From the NCBI GenBank assembly GCA_021769025.1, contig JAETTS010000128.1:1-7004 (forward strand): a stretch of DNA of 7,004 bases. The letters are read 5' to 3'. Within the stretch, counting starts at the first letter, position 1. Each line of letters starts with the position of its first letter. This DNA is from Enterocloster bolteae (GTDB taxonomy: Bacteria; Bacillota_A; Clostridia; Lachnospirales; Lachnospiraceae). Below the pieces are notes generated by a model. That model did not search any database, had not been told where the DNA came from, and saw only the letters and a program-made list of their open reading frames with translations. Made by a program: the position numbers and the translations under genes. Positions 1-6,652 of the stretch are shown here, piece by piece.

Positions 1-161
1 CACCGGGAATCCGAGACCCCACTGTCAATCGTTCTCAGACACAGACAATGAACCGTGTCCTCTGCCAGAACAGCCAGTCCACCGTCTGCCTCAAGTTCAA
101 AACCAGGGTGATATCCCGCCCCTATGCGGTTCCCCCTTATAGAATATGTCCTTCCCGCCAT
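1..161 (-). CDS. N-terminal 53 codons of the next tail/baseplate-associated protein (cut by window edge)
   Basis: A reading frame starts at the ATG at 161 and stays open to the left edge. An AGGAGG (167-172) five bases upstream is a near-ideal ribosome binding site. The visible residues begin MAGRTYSIRGNRIG, continue AGYHPGFELEADGGLAVL, and end in VHCLCLRTIDSGVSDSR. This is the position where eCIS-type operons carry tail proteins after the two J-like genes, often large proteins with beta-propeller or similar repeats or fibre-like parts. The short 'RTIDSGVSDSR' stretch recalls the 'LDSG..dc.W.RL' entry strand of such proteins, but this is weak evidence. No domain can be assigned on 53 residues. 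That it is a real gene of the same operon is well supported; its function is not. Another ATG at 175 in a different frame closes after 12 codons and is dismissed. Confidence 0.75.
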   Translation of the reverse strand, partial: MAGRTYSIRGNRIGAGYHPGFELEADGGLAVLAEDTVHCLCLRTIDSGVSDSR

Positions 162-166
162 TCCAT

Positions 167-172
167 CCTCCT
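167..172 (-). promoter_or_regulatory. Ribosome binding site for the gene starting at 161
   Basis: A perfect AGGAGG on the minus strand, five bases before the ATG at 161, lies in the 51-bp spacer after the 697-aa gene. It is the main reason to accept the edge-truncated frame at 1-161 as a gene. No hairpin or promoter-like element was seen in the spacer. Confidence 0.75.
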
Positions 173-212
173 CATACGATCACCTGCTAATTCCCCCAGT
201 CACACGCCTCCA

Positions 213-2306
213 CTAACCATAACTCCCCGTCTCAATTACAATATCCCCACAATAACACAGGCAATTCTCTGCCAGAACAATATCCGCCTCCACCAGCCTT
301 GCCTGCCCCGGATTCTGAGGGATCAGAGACAGCTCATAGATAAACTCCACACAATCCAGGCTCTCAATCTCATGGAACACCTGCTCAAACTTCAGCACCT
401 CCCCGAAATTTCTGTCCGAGTGGATATAATCAATCTTGTTCCGTATGGCCTGCTCAATCAGTTCTCTGCTGTTCTCATACTGCCGTTTCACATAAATCGT
501 ACCATGGACATCAATAGGGGAATACACCGGATCCACAATCCGAACCTTGGTAGTCAGTAGCCTCTTATCCTCCAGCTGCTTCTCGATCGCTGTCCGATAC
601 ACATCCGACAATCCAGGAAACACTTCATCCGTTCCAGGTTTCACCGCAATACAAACCATGTTTCCATCCTGATTCATCCACGCCTTCACCTTGTGAATAC
701 AAAGCTCAGGCGTCTCCATAACCAGCCTCTCATAATCCTCTGCCGTTACCGCCCTATAAGGTTTCTTTAAATCCTGAAGAAACCGCTTCTTTACCTCCTC
801 CAGCGTCTCCCGAAAAGCTCCGCCCGTTCCCTCCGTAGGATTATAAAACTGTATGTAAGCCGGAAGTCCCCCAGCCATAAAACGGTTGCCTGCCCGGATA
901 TTGCCTGCTCTTCCCCTGGTGACGCTTAAGTTTCCAATATACAAATCAGCGCCGATAAAAGCTCCCCCATCCTCAATCACAAGCCTTCCCTCATTCTCAT
1001 ACAAAAAATAGGTCAAATCCTCTGTCCCCCGGCGGCTTGGCCTTACAAAATCGTAGATATCCTCCCCGTCCTGTCCCGTCCTTCTGGCAATAATACAGAA
1101 CGAGTCCGCCACAATGTGTTTCCTGGGAAGCTCTATGGTCTGGCCGTCATATCCCAGAACCGTTCCCAGGTAATACTGCCGCATCATCTCCTCCGTGTAA
1201 GCCCCAACCTTGACAGCATTTTTCACCTTCTCCGGCCCATACCCATACGCCTTCTTATCAAACTGCCAGGTATGGGTTCCATCCTGGTCTGTAGTCTCCC
1301 TGTAAAACCGTCCCGTCCCTTCCCCTCCATAAGCAGGAAGATACCTTTTATAAGAAGCTCCCTTCTCCTCCTTACAGAAAACAGTCACATATCCTTCCTC
1401 CAAAAGATCCCCCAGAAGACTTACAGACGATACCTTATTAAACGTATGGCAGGCCGCCATGGTCTCCTTCTGCCAGACCTCAAACAAGAAGCCAGCGACA
1501 TGAATTAATTTAGGCCGTACATCATAATCTGCCCTCTCCAGCGTGGCCCGTATCACAAATCCATGGCCCGGAGCCTCCCTGCAAGGCACCCCAGGACTGT
1601 CCGGAAGACGCATTCGCACCTCTCCGCTTACCAGGAAACATCCTGTATAATCCTTTGTATGCATCTTAACAAACCCGTCTCCGGTAAAACACTCCCACCT
1701 CATATCCGCAAATGTATTGTTCCCCTTCTCCAGAAAAGGGTTCCGGTTATGCCGATCCGCCACCGTCATGCTGAAAAGGATCTCCTCCCCTGGCTCAGGC
1801 AGCCCGTCCAGGGTAAACCACAGACTGTCCCCCCGTTTGGGCTTTTCCCCGAAAATATATGCCGGCACAGAAACCTCCCTATCCAGAAGATAGCTGCAGT
1901 CATACCACCTGTCGTCCCGCATGCCCCATACCCCGGTCACATGGTAAGGCTTCAACTCCAGGCTCCGGTTTGTCTCAAAACACAAATCCCCTACCATAAA
2001 CTTCTGATTGGCTGGAATCCTCACCGGCTCCGTCAGATTCCCCGCAGCCAGAAGCACTCTGGCACACCTTCCCTTCTCCGCCTCAAAGCCCGCCAGCTTC
2101 AAAAGTTTTCCCTGAATCTCCGGGGTAATCTGGTCAATAAATCTCTGCTGAAGAGCCTCAAAAGCCGTCAGGTTCTCAAGGATTGTAATGCCTGGATCCG
2201 AAGGATTAAAATTGGTCCATTCATCCGAATACAAAGGGATAGAAAGGAGCCCTTCCGCCAACAGCTCTTCATACGTCTTATCATTCAGACTCCGACTATT
2301 TAACAT
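213..2306 (-). CDS. second baseplate J-like wedge protein (Afp12-like position, 697 aa)
   Basis: This 697-aa protein opens with the same module as its upstream neighbour: YEELLAEGLLSIPLYSDEW (12-30), NPSDPGITILENL (34-46) and LLKLAGF (68-74), the classic 'EWT..n.sDPGitl.el' signature of putative baseplate assembly proteins. The middle (about 90-440) is beta-rich and not recognised. The J core follows: GNIRAGN about 466-472, FYNPTEGTGG near 485-494 and RAVTAEDYERLV about 517-528. The C-terminal region includes PIDVHGTIYVKRQYENS and the EVLKFEQVFHEIESLDCVEFI segment (about 635-655), typical of J-like C-termini. By position and fold it is the likely wedge partner of the 1033-aa protein, as gp7 is of gp6 or Afp12 of Afp11; that pairing is inference. 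The ATG at 2306 lies inside the end of the upstream gene, sharing the 11 bases ATGTTAAATAG, with a strong GGAGGAGGGG site just upstream. It ends with TAG, 51 bp before the next start. Confidence 0.9.
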   Translation of the reverse strand: MLNSRSLNDKTYEELLAEGLLSIPLYSDEWTNFNPSDPGITILENLTAFEALQQRFIDQITPEIQGKLLKLAGFEAEKGRCARVLLAAGNLTEPVRIPANQKFMVGDLCFETNRSLELKPYHVTGVWGMRDDRWYDCSYLLDREVSVPAYIFGEKPKRGDSLWFTLDGLPEPGEEILFSMTVADRHNRNPFLEKGNNTFADMRWECFTGDGFVKMHTKDYTGCFLVSGEVRMRLPDSPGVPCREAPGHGFVIRATLERADYDVRPKLIHVAGFLFEVWQKETMAACHTFNKVSSVSLLGDLLEEGYVTVFCKEEKGASYKRYLPAYGGEGTGRFYRETTDQDGTHTWQFDKKAYGYGPEKVKNAVKVGAYTEEMMRQYYLGTVLGYDGQTIELPRKHIVADSFCIIARRTGQDGEDIYDFVRPSRRGTEDLTYFLYENEGRLVIEDGGAFIGADLYIGNLSVTRGRAGNIRAGNRFMAGGLPAYIQFYNPTEGTGGAFRETLEEVKKRFLQDLKKPYRAVTAEDYERLVMETPELCIHKVKAWMNQDGNMVCIAVKPGTDEVFPGLSDVYRTAIEKQLEDKRLLTTKVRIVDPVYSPIDVHGTIYVKRQYENSRELIEQAIRNKIDYIHSDRNFGEVLKFEQVFHEIESLDCVEFIYELSLIPQNPGQARLVEADIVLAENCLCYCGDIVIETGSYG

Positions 2307-5300
2307 AAGCGCTCCCCTCCTCCGAAATCATAATATTCACCCTGTGCCTGCCGCTTTTACATATGACAAAAGGACTTTCCCCCATATCATCCAGATCCAT
2401 CTCATGAGTCCCTTGCTGATCCGTATAATTCACCGTCACCACCATCTTCTTGATGACCGCCTTGCTTTTCAGCACATTCAGCCGCATCATCAGCTGAGGT
2501 TTTTTCGGCATGACACCGATTTCCCATCCGTTTCCATACTGAGAGCTAATAGGATTCAGATACCGCTCCAGAGTTTCCTGCAAAAGATTCTGAACCTCAA
2601 AGCTGTCATCCATCTCCAGTACCTCAGCCCAGATATCCACAGAAACCTCCGCAAAAATCGGCTCCACAATATGCAAATCCTCTGGCGCTATGGTCAGCTC
2701 ACAGGAACCTAACAGATGCTTTTTCAACATTCCAGACACACGGTGGAAAGAATAAGACCCTGCCTGAAAATCTTTTAAGAGAATCACAAAGCTTACAGCA
2801 CTGTCCTTCCTATCCCCGTGAATCGTCCTGCCTGCCACACACCGCACCTTGTCGATGGTGTCCGAAAAACATTTAATCTCCTGTATATAATCATCCACAG
2901 ATACCAGCCGTCTTCTGGATCTTAAGATGTTGGCTCCCCTCACAAGGGCACTGTCCAGATCCTCAATGCTGCTTCCGCCATACGCTTTCACCGGATTAAA
3001 GATGCTGTCCACAAACATCAGATTCTCCAGAGAATCATTGATTGCCCCCGACTCCACATTGCCTTCCTTCCCATTGCAGCACCGGATCACCACCTTAAAC
3101 CCCACATCATCCACCACCGACGGAATATCCCCGTGAATTCCGTCTCCGAAAATCAGACAACTATTCATCCGGTCCAGTATATAAGAGCGGGAAGACGGTG
3201 GATCCTCCAGCTGGTCCACCTCCTGCCATTTCACATAAAAAGAAGAAATCTCACCCAAAATATCATATTCTCCCCGAACGGTCTCCGGGTTCTCCTTCAT
3301 CATCCGCTGCATCTGCTGCCTGGAAAACTTCCCTTTCTCATTGACCCACAAGTCCACATCCAGAATATTGGAAACCCCCAGATTCACTGTCATATCAGGC
3401 CCGGGCTCCTCCAGATAAAAATCCTCCTCCTCCCTGGTCTCAATATTCATGGCCTGCACCCCATTCAGTGAAATTCCCCTTATAATCGGTAGCGCCTCAT
3501 CCCTTTTCTTTCCTCTGGGATTCACAGGGCTGATGCGGATCCAGTACTCCTTCTTTCCTTCCAGCGTTACGGCATGCATATCTGCCTGAGGCATAAACAT
3601 CACCGTACCAGAACGGGACATGTCCACTGTATAGTCCAGAACCTTCATCTGCTTAAAGCCCTTTAACGTGCTGTATTCAAACTTACACTTGGTTCCCTCA
3701 AACCGTACACCGTCCTCCATCTGGAACAGGATACTGACCGGCCCTGATTCCATCTTCCTGGAAAATCCCAGATACAATCCGTCTCCCGTGTATATCCCCT
3801 TAGAAAAGGCTGTAAAATCATTCCCTTCCTTTACCCTTTTCGTTAAGTCAATCCGTTTGGTTCCTGTAACTGCGATCATCCTTTCCGCATCCATATAATG
3901 GCTCTCATAAGAAAAAGAAACCTCCAGATTCCTTATAAGAGGATAATGATGGATACAAGGACGCATATAACAATTATCCGCCTTCAAAACCTGCATCCGA
4001 ATACATCTTCCCTGATAAGCCCCAACTCCCGTCTCCCGCCAGTCATCCGGACACAAAAACGCAATCTCATAGCTGCCCTTGCTGTCATCAGCAAACATCC
4101 TCCTGGTCTCCTGGAAGGTATTCAGCTTCTTCCACCCCAAACCATTAAAGTATTCAAAAGAAACCTCCTCCACCCTGGCATCCGCCGCAGCGTCCACCCA
4201 GATTACCTTTGGCTTTCTCTTGATAATCTTTAGTTCCGGATCCTCCCCCTGAACCGCATTCAGCATCCGATGCTCCGGATAAGCCACATCAAACGTAAGC
4301 TTTACCACTGCCCCTGCCTTCCCAAAATACTCGTCATGCCCCACGAAACAGTCCTGGAACAGAGACAAGGTATCCCCAAACGGCTCAAACTCCCGGGTGT
4401 CAAACTCCGTGTCCCCGTTGCCCACAAACTCTGCCAAAGCCCGGTCTCCGGAGGAAGACATAGCAATGCGTGAAACCAAAAGGTTCTCCTCCACCGGTTC
4501 CTCAGCCACCAGGGCCAACAAGCTGTATTCCATCCCGTCTAGTTCCAGCTTTGCGTTCCTCTTCTCCTTTCTTAAAACCACAGTCTCACCATCAGAAAGC
4601 ACCTGAACCTGCTCCACAGGAATCAGCCCCTGTCCTGCATGGTAATAGAACCTGTAAACATTGTCCTTTATTTTCTGAATCAGCCTTTCTCCGTTGTGGA
4701 ACCTTACATAGATATTATTATTCTCCACATCCAGAACCACCGAATGGTACAAAAGCAATGCATGTCTCTCAATACCCTTCCTCCCGCTGGCAAAAAGCCG
4801 GAATGGTTTCAGTTCATACTCACTGTCCCCAGGGCGAGGCCCCTCATCCTCCCCGGCTCCTCCTTCTGGCTCCGGCTTCTCCTCATCCTCAATCAGCCTG
4901 GGAGGCTCAAAATTCCCTTTCAGAGGAACAATCTTCCCTTCCCGCTCCTCCGTCATAAACACAGCTTCCAGAACCGAGTTTGTCACATACAGATTGTGCA
5001 TTGTCTCAAAGACAATCTGTTCCCCGTCCCCATCCGCCTCCGCCAGAAGCTTGGTTCCCTTGTAAACCTCTATCCCCGGTATGGTATCCCCCACCAGGTT
5101 CATCAAAACTGTGGCCGCCGCTGGTTTAGCCGGAAGCAGAGAGATTCCCAGCATATTCACAAACTCTGTATGATACTTTTCCAGCACCTGATTATACCGC
5201 AAAATATTTCCGGCCATCTGCCCCGCAAAAATTCGGGCAATAACCGATCCCATATCCGGATTCTCCCTGTCAAAATGCCATTCTGGCACATAGGAAGAAG

Positions 5301-5397
5301 CCAGCGCCTGGATCCTGTCCTCAATATCGCTCCGGGACCGTTTATCAATCTTCCACTCATTCCAATTCTTCTGATTCATATTGTTGTTCTGGCTCAT
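2296..5397 (-). CDS. large baseplate J/gp6-like wedge protein (Afp11-like, 1033 aa)
   Basis: This is the largest gene, a 1033-aa baseplate J family protein of the 'putative baseplate assembly protein' type. Near the N-terminus, PEWHFDRENPDMGSVI and the following helices to LGISLLPAKPA match the family's opening module. An acidic, proline/glycine-rich segment (about 170-194) looks like a flexible linker. The FGDGIHGDIP motif at 750-759 precedes the J core: GNVESGAI, NPVKAYGGSS near 800, and RRRLVSVDDYIQEI near 827. The C-terminal ~130 residues fit the usual alternating domains (VDIWAEV, then a stretch ending YLNPIS and GWEIG). In T4-like machines gp6 dimers clamp the wedge and transmit the contraction signal. 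A longer reading from the ATG at 5421 has no ribosome binding site; the ATG at 5397 has AGGA eight bases upstream and is preferred. It overlaps the gp25-like gene by 41 bp and the next gene by 11 bp. Length far exceeds P2 J or XkdT, which favours an eCIS-type baseplate. Confidence 0.9.
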   Translation of the reverse strand: MSQNNNMNQKNWNEWKIDKRSRSDIEDRIQALASSYVPEWHFDRENPDMGSVIARIFAGQMAGNILRYNQVLEKYHTEFVNMLGISLLPAKPAAATVLMNLVGDTIPGIEVYKGTKLLAEADGDGEQIVFETMHNLYVTNSVLEAVFMTEEREGKIVPLKGNFEPPRLIEDEEKPEPEGGAGEDEGPRPGDSEYELKPFRLFASGRKGIERHALLLYHSVVLDVENNNIYVRFHNGERLIQKIKDNVYRFYYHAGQGLIPVEQVQVLSDGETVVLRKEKRNAKLELDGMEYSLLALVAEEPVEENLLVSRIAMSSSGDRALAEFVGNGDTEFDTREFEPFGDTLSLFQDCFVGHDEYFGKAGAVVKLTFDVAYPEHRMLNAVQGEDPELKIIKRKPKVIWVDAAADARVEEVSFEYFNGLGWKKLNTFQETRRMFADDSKGSYEIAFLCPDDWRETGVGAYQGRCIRMQVLKADNCYMRPCIHHYPLIRNLEVSFSYESHYMDAERMIAVTGTKRIDLTKRVKEGNDFTAFSKGIYTGDGLYLGFSRKMESGPVSILFQMEDGVRFEGTKCKFEYSTLKGFKQMKVLDYTVDMSRSGTVMFMPQADMHAVTLEGKKEYWIRISPVNPRGKKRDEALPIIRGISLNGVQAMNIETREEEDFYLEEPGPDMTVNLGVSNILDVDLWVNEKGKFSRQQMQRMMKENPETVRGEYDILGEISSFYVKWQEVDQLEDPPSSRSYILDRMNSCLIFGDGIHGDIPSVVDDVGFKVVIRCCNGKEGNVESGAINDSLENLMFVDSIFNPVKAYGGSSIEDLDSALVRGANILRSRRRLVSVDDYIQEIKCFSDTIDKVRCVAGRTIHGDRKDSAVSFVILLKDFQAGSYSFHRVSGMLKKHLLGSCELTIAPEDLHIVEPIFAEVSVDIWAEVLEMDDSFEVQNLLQETLERYLNPISSQYGNGWEIGVMPKKPQLMMRLNVLKSKAVIKKMVVTVNYTDQQGTHEMDLDDMGESPFVICKSGRHRVNIMISEEGSAYVK
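2314..2323 (-). promoter_or_regulatory. Strong ribosome binding site of the 697-aa gene, embedded in the upstream coding sequence
   Basis: GGAGGAGGGG on the minus strand lies seven bases before the ATG at 2306. It also encodes the Glu-Glu-Gly of the upstream protein's last residues (SEEGSAYVK). Together with the 11-bp start/stop overlap, this suggests coupled translation of the two J-like proteins. Confidence 0.75.
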
Positions 5398-5806
5398 ATG
5401 CTTCTTCCTCGGCTGTTGCATTTAGATAAAAAGGAAATACCAAGTTGTCTTTTACATTGCTGCTGCGAACGGTGTAATCGATATTGATAACCAGGCAGCC
5501 CTCTCTCACCTGAGAGTCTGTGGTAATAACCACATCTCGCACCCTGGGCTCCTGCTGCAAAATCTGCTGCGTAAGATCCCGTATCATCATGTTCACAGAA
5601 GTGATGTTGATGTCCATAAATGTATAAGACATCAGATTGCTTCCGAAATCCGGCCTGAGAAACCGTTCTGTCCTCTGCGTCATCAGAATCAGATATACCG
5701 ACTCCTTCACACTCTCTTCTTCCGACGAAACCACAAACCGTCCGGTAGCCTTATCCACCTGGGGAGGAAACTTCATCCCCGTACCTAAAAATGTATTCCC
5801 CGGCAT
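5357..5806 (-). CDS. gp25/gpW-like baseplate wedge protein
   Basis: This 149-aa protein belongs to the GPW/gp25 family, the most conserved wedge component of contractile tails (T4 gp25, P2 W, TssE, Afp9). Residues 29-48 (SEEESVKESVYLILMTQRTE) form the first helix. They run into RTERFLRPDFGSNL at 45-58, the family hallmark, in which R-x-x-R-P-x-F-G contacts the sheath and gp6-like partner in known structures. A second helix (70-84) leads to EPRVRDVVI at 86-94 and strands VINIDYTV and NLVFPFYL at the end of the fold. An acidic tail of about 20 residues (130-149, rich in E and Y) follows the normal fold end. The ATG at 5806 has an AGGGG (5813-5817) six bases upstream, which supports it over the in-frame Met at residue 11. 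The last 41 bp overlap the start of the large J-like gene, so the two products are probably translationally coupled. Confidence 0.94.
   Translation of the reverse strand: MPGNTFLGTGMKFPPQVDKATGRFVVSSEEESVKESVYLILMTQRTERFLRPDFGSNLMSYTFMDINITSVNMMIRDLTQQILQQEPRVRDVVITTDSQVREGCLVINIDYTVRSSNVKDNLVFPFYLNATAEEEAYEPEQQYESEELE
5401..5410 (-). promoter_or_regulatory. Ribosome binding site deciding the start of the 1033-aa J-like gene
   Basis: On the minus strand GAGGAAGAAG ends three bases before the ATG at 5397, with AGGA at 5409-5406 eight bases upstream of the start. The alternative in-frame ATG at 5421 is preceded by an A/T- and pyrimidine-rich stretch with no such site, so the protein probably starts MSQNNNMNQ. 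The site lies inside the gp25-like coding sequence, where it encodes part of its acidic tail (Glu-Glu-Glu). Confidence 0.7.
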
Positions 5807-5827
5807 ATCCTTCCCCTCTCTTTCATA

Positions 5828-6640
5828 TCACCCAATCTTAATAGGCGTTCCCGATACGGTCACCGCTCCGCTGCTTTCCAGCTTTAGCATAGCATTGGCC
5901 GCCACGGAAATATTGCCTCCCTGAACCTTCGCCGCCCCATTGGAATTCACATTTATATTTCCGCTGGTCTCTATCTTCAGCTTGGACGATTTCAGCTGAA
6001 CCGTCCCATTGCTTCCATTCATAATCATTTCAATACTGTCTCCCACCTTTACGGTCAGTTTTTTCTCTGCAGTAATCTCCATCTCTCCGGCTTCCGTCTT
6101 CATCTGAATATGGTTCTTCCCATCCTTGTCAGACACCAGAATCACCTTCTTCTCATTATCCAGTTCAATCCTGTGAGCTTCCTTTGCGGTGACGATATGG
6201 ATCTTATCCTTCTGGCCCTCCCCCTCTTTATTATCCTCAAAATAAATGGTATTGCCGTTTTTCGTTACAATCTTCTTGTACTGGTTATCTTCATCCACGG
6301 ATTTTCTCAAGATCTGGTCATTGTCCTTAGGGACACAGCCGATAACATATGGTTTTTCAATGTTACCCTGCTCAAACACCAGAAGCACCTGATCCCCCAC
6401 CTCTGGAAGGAAATAATGCCCCCACCCAGAGCCGCTGGAAGGCATAGCCACCCTGGCCCATTTTAACTCATTAGAGCCTTCGTCTCTGGTAGGCACTGTG
6501 ACACACACCCTTCCCGGCATATCCCGGTCATAATTCTTTGCCACCCTTCCCACTACCACTCCGAAGATCCGGTTATCCCCTGTATCCGTCTTCCCAACCT
6601 GCTTCTCCGCAATATCATCAATCACATCAAACAATCCCAT
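5828..6640 (-). CDS. gp5/VgrG-like baseplate spike protein (OB-fold plus beta-helix)
   Basis: This is a 270-aa spike protein. Residues about 25-103 form the gp5/VgrG OB-fold, with FGVVVGRV near 26-33, PGRVCVTVP at 42-50, WARVAMPSSGSGWG at 61-74 and the diagnostic LPEVGDQVLLVFEQG at 78-92, then PYVIG at 97-101. Residues about 120-180 are the typical transition repeats (KKIVTKNGNTIYFED, then KDGKNHIQM). From about 185 to the end, short alternating beta-strand repeats rich in G, S, N, K and V suit a triple-stranded beta-helix needle ending in TPIKIG. In related machines the trimer sits under the inner tube and pierces the target membrane. No lysozyme domain lies between OB-fold and needle, unlike T4 gp5, and there is no PAAR or effector extension at the C-terminus. 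The ATG at 6640 has a GGGGG run (6647-6651) six bases upstream as a modest ribosome binding site. The gap to the following gp25-like gene is 21 bp. Confidence 0.93.
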   Translation of the reverse strand: MGLFDVIDDIAEKQVGKTDTGDNRIFGVVVGRVAKNYDRDMPGRVCVTVPTRDEGSNELKWARVAMPSSGSGWGHYFLPEVGDQVLLVFEQGNIEKPYVIGCVPKDNDQILRKSVDEDNQYKKIVTKNGNTIYFEDNKEGEGQKDKIHIVTAKEAHRIELDNEKKVILVSDKDGKNHIQMKTEAGEMEITAEKKLTVKVGDSIEMIMNGSNGTVQLKSSKLKIETSGNINVNSNGAAKVQGGNISVAANAMLKLESSGAVTVSGTPIKIG

Positions 6641-6652
6641 ATCATACCCCCA

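Noticed and set aside
48..560. Plus-strand open frame of 170 codons at the left end
   Set aside because: It runs antisense across the end of the 697-aa gene and the start of the next operon gene, both supported by motifs or a ribosome binding site; its product is low in recognisable structure.
1563..2303. Plus-strand open frame of 246 codons antisense to the 697-aa J-like gene
   Set aside because: Same compositional shadow pattern (Arg/Pro/His/Gln-rich), with no domain; the minus strand here carries the conserved N-terminal baseplate module.
5157..5360. Minus-strand 67-codon frame whose ATG overlaps the gp25-like TGA stop (ATGA)
   Set aside because: The start/stop overlap looks like translational coupling, but the frame lies wholly inside the large J-like gene in another frame, has only a weak binding site, and its Trp/Arg-rich product resembles nothing known. 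The J-like frame there has clear family motifs.
4639..5487. Long plus-strand open frame (282 codons) antisense to the J-like and gp25-like genes
   Set aside because: It lies opposite strongly supported family members. The product is rich in His, Pro, Leu, Arg and Ile, as expected from reading the complement of purine-rich codons, and shows no recognisable motif.
5828..6640. Type VI secretion as the source of the spike
   Set aside because: The spike domain alone would fit VgrG, but no TssF/TssG/TssK-type genes are seen, the two J-like proteins carry the baseplate-assembly signature of eCIS and phage tails, and the apparent Firmicute background does not suit T6SS.
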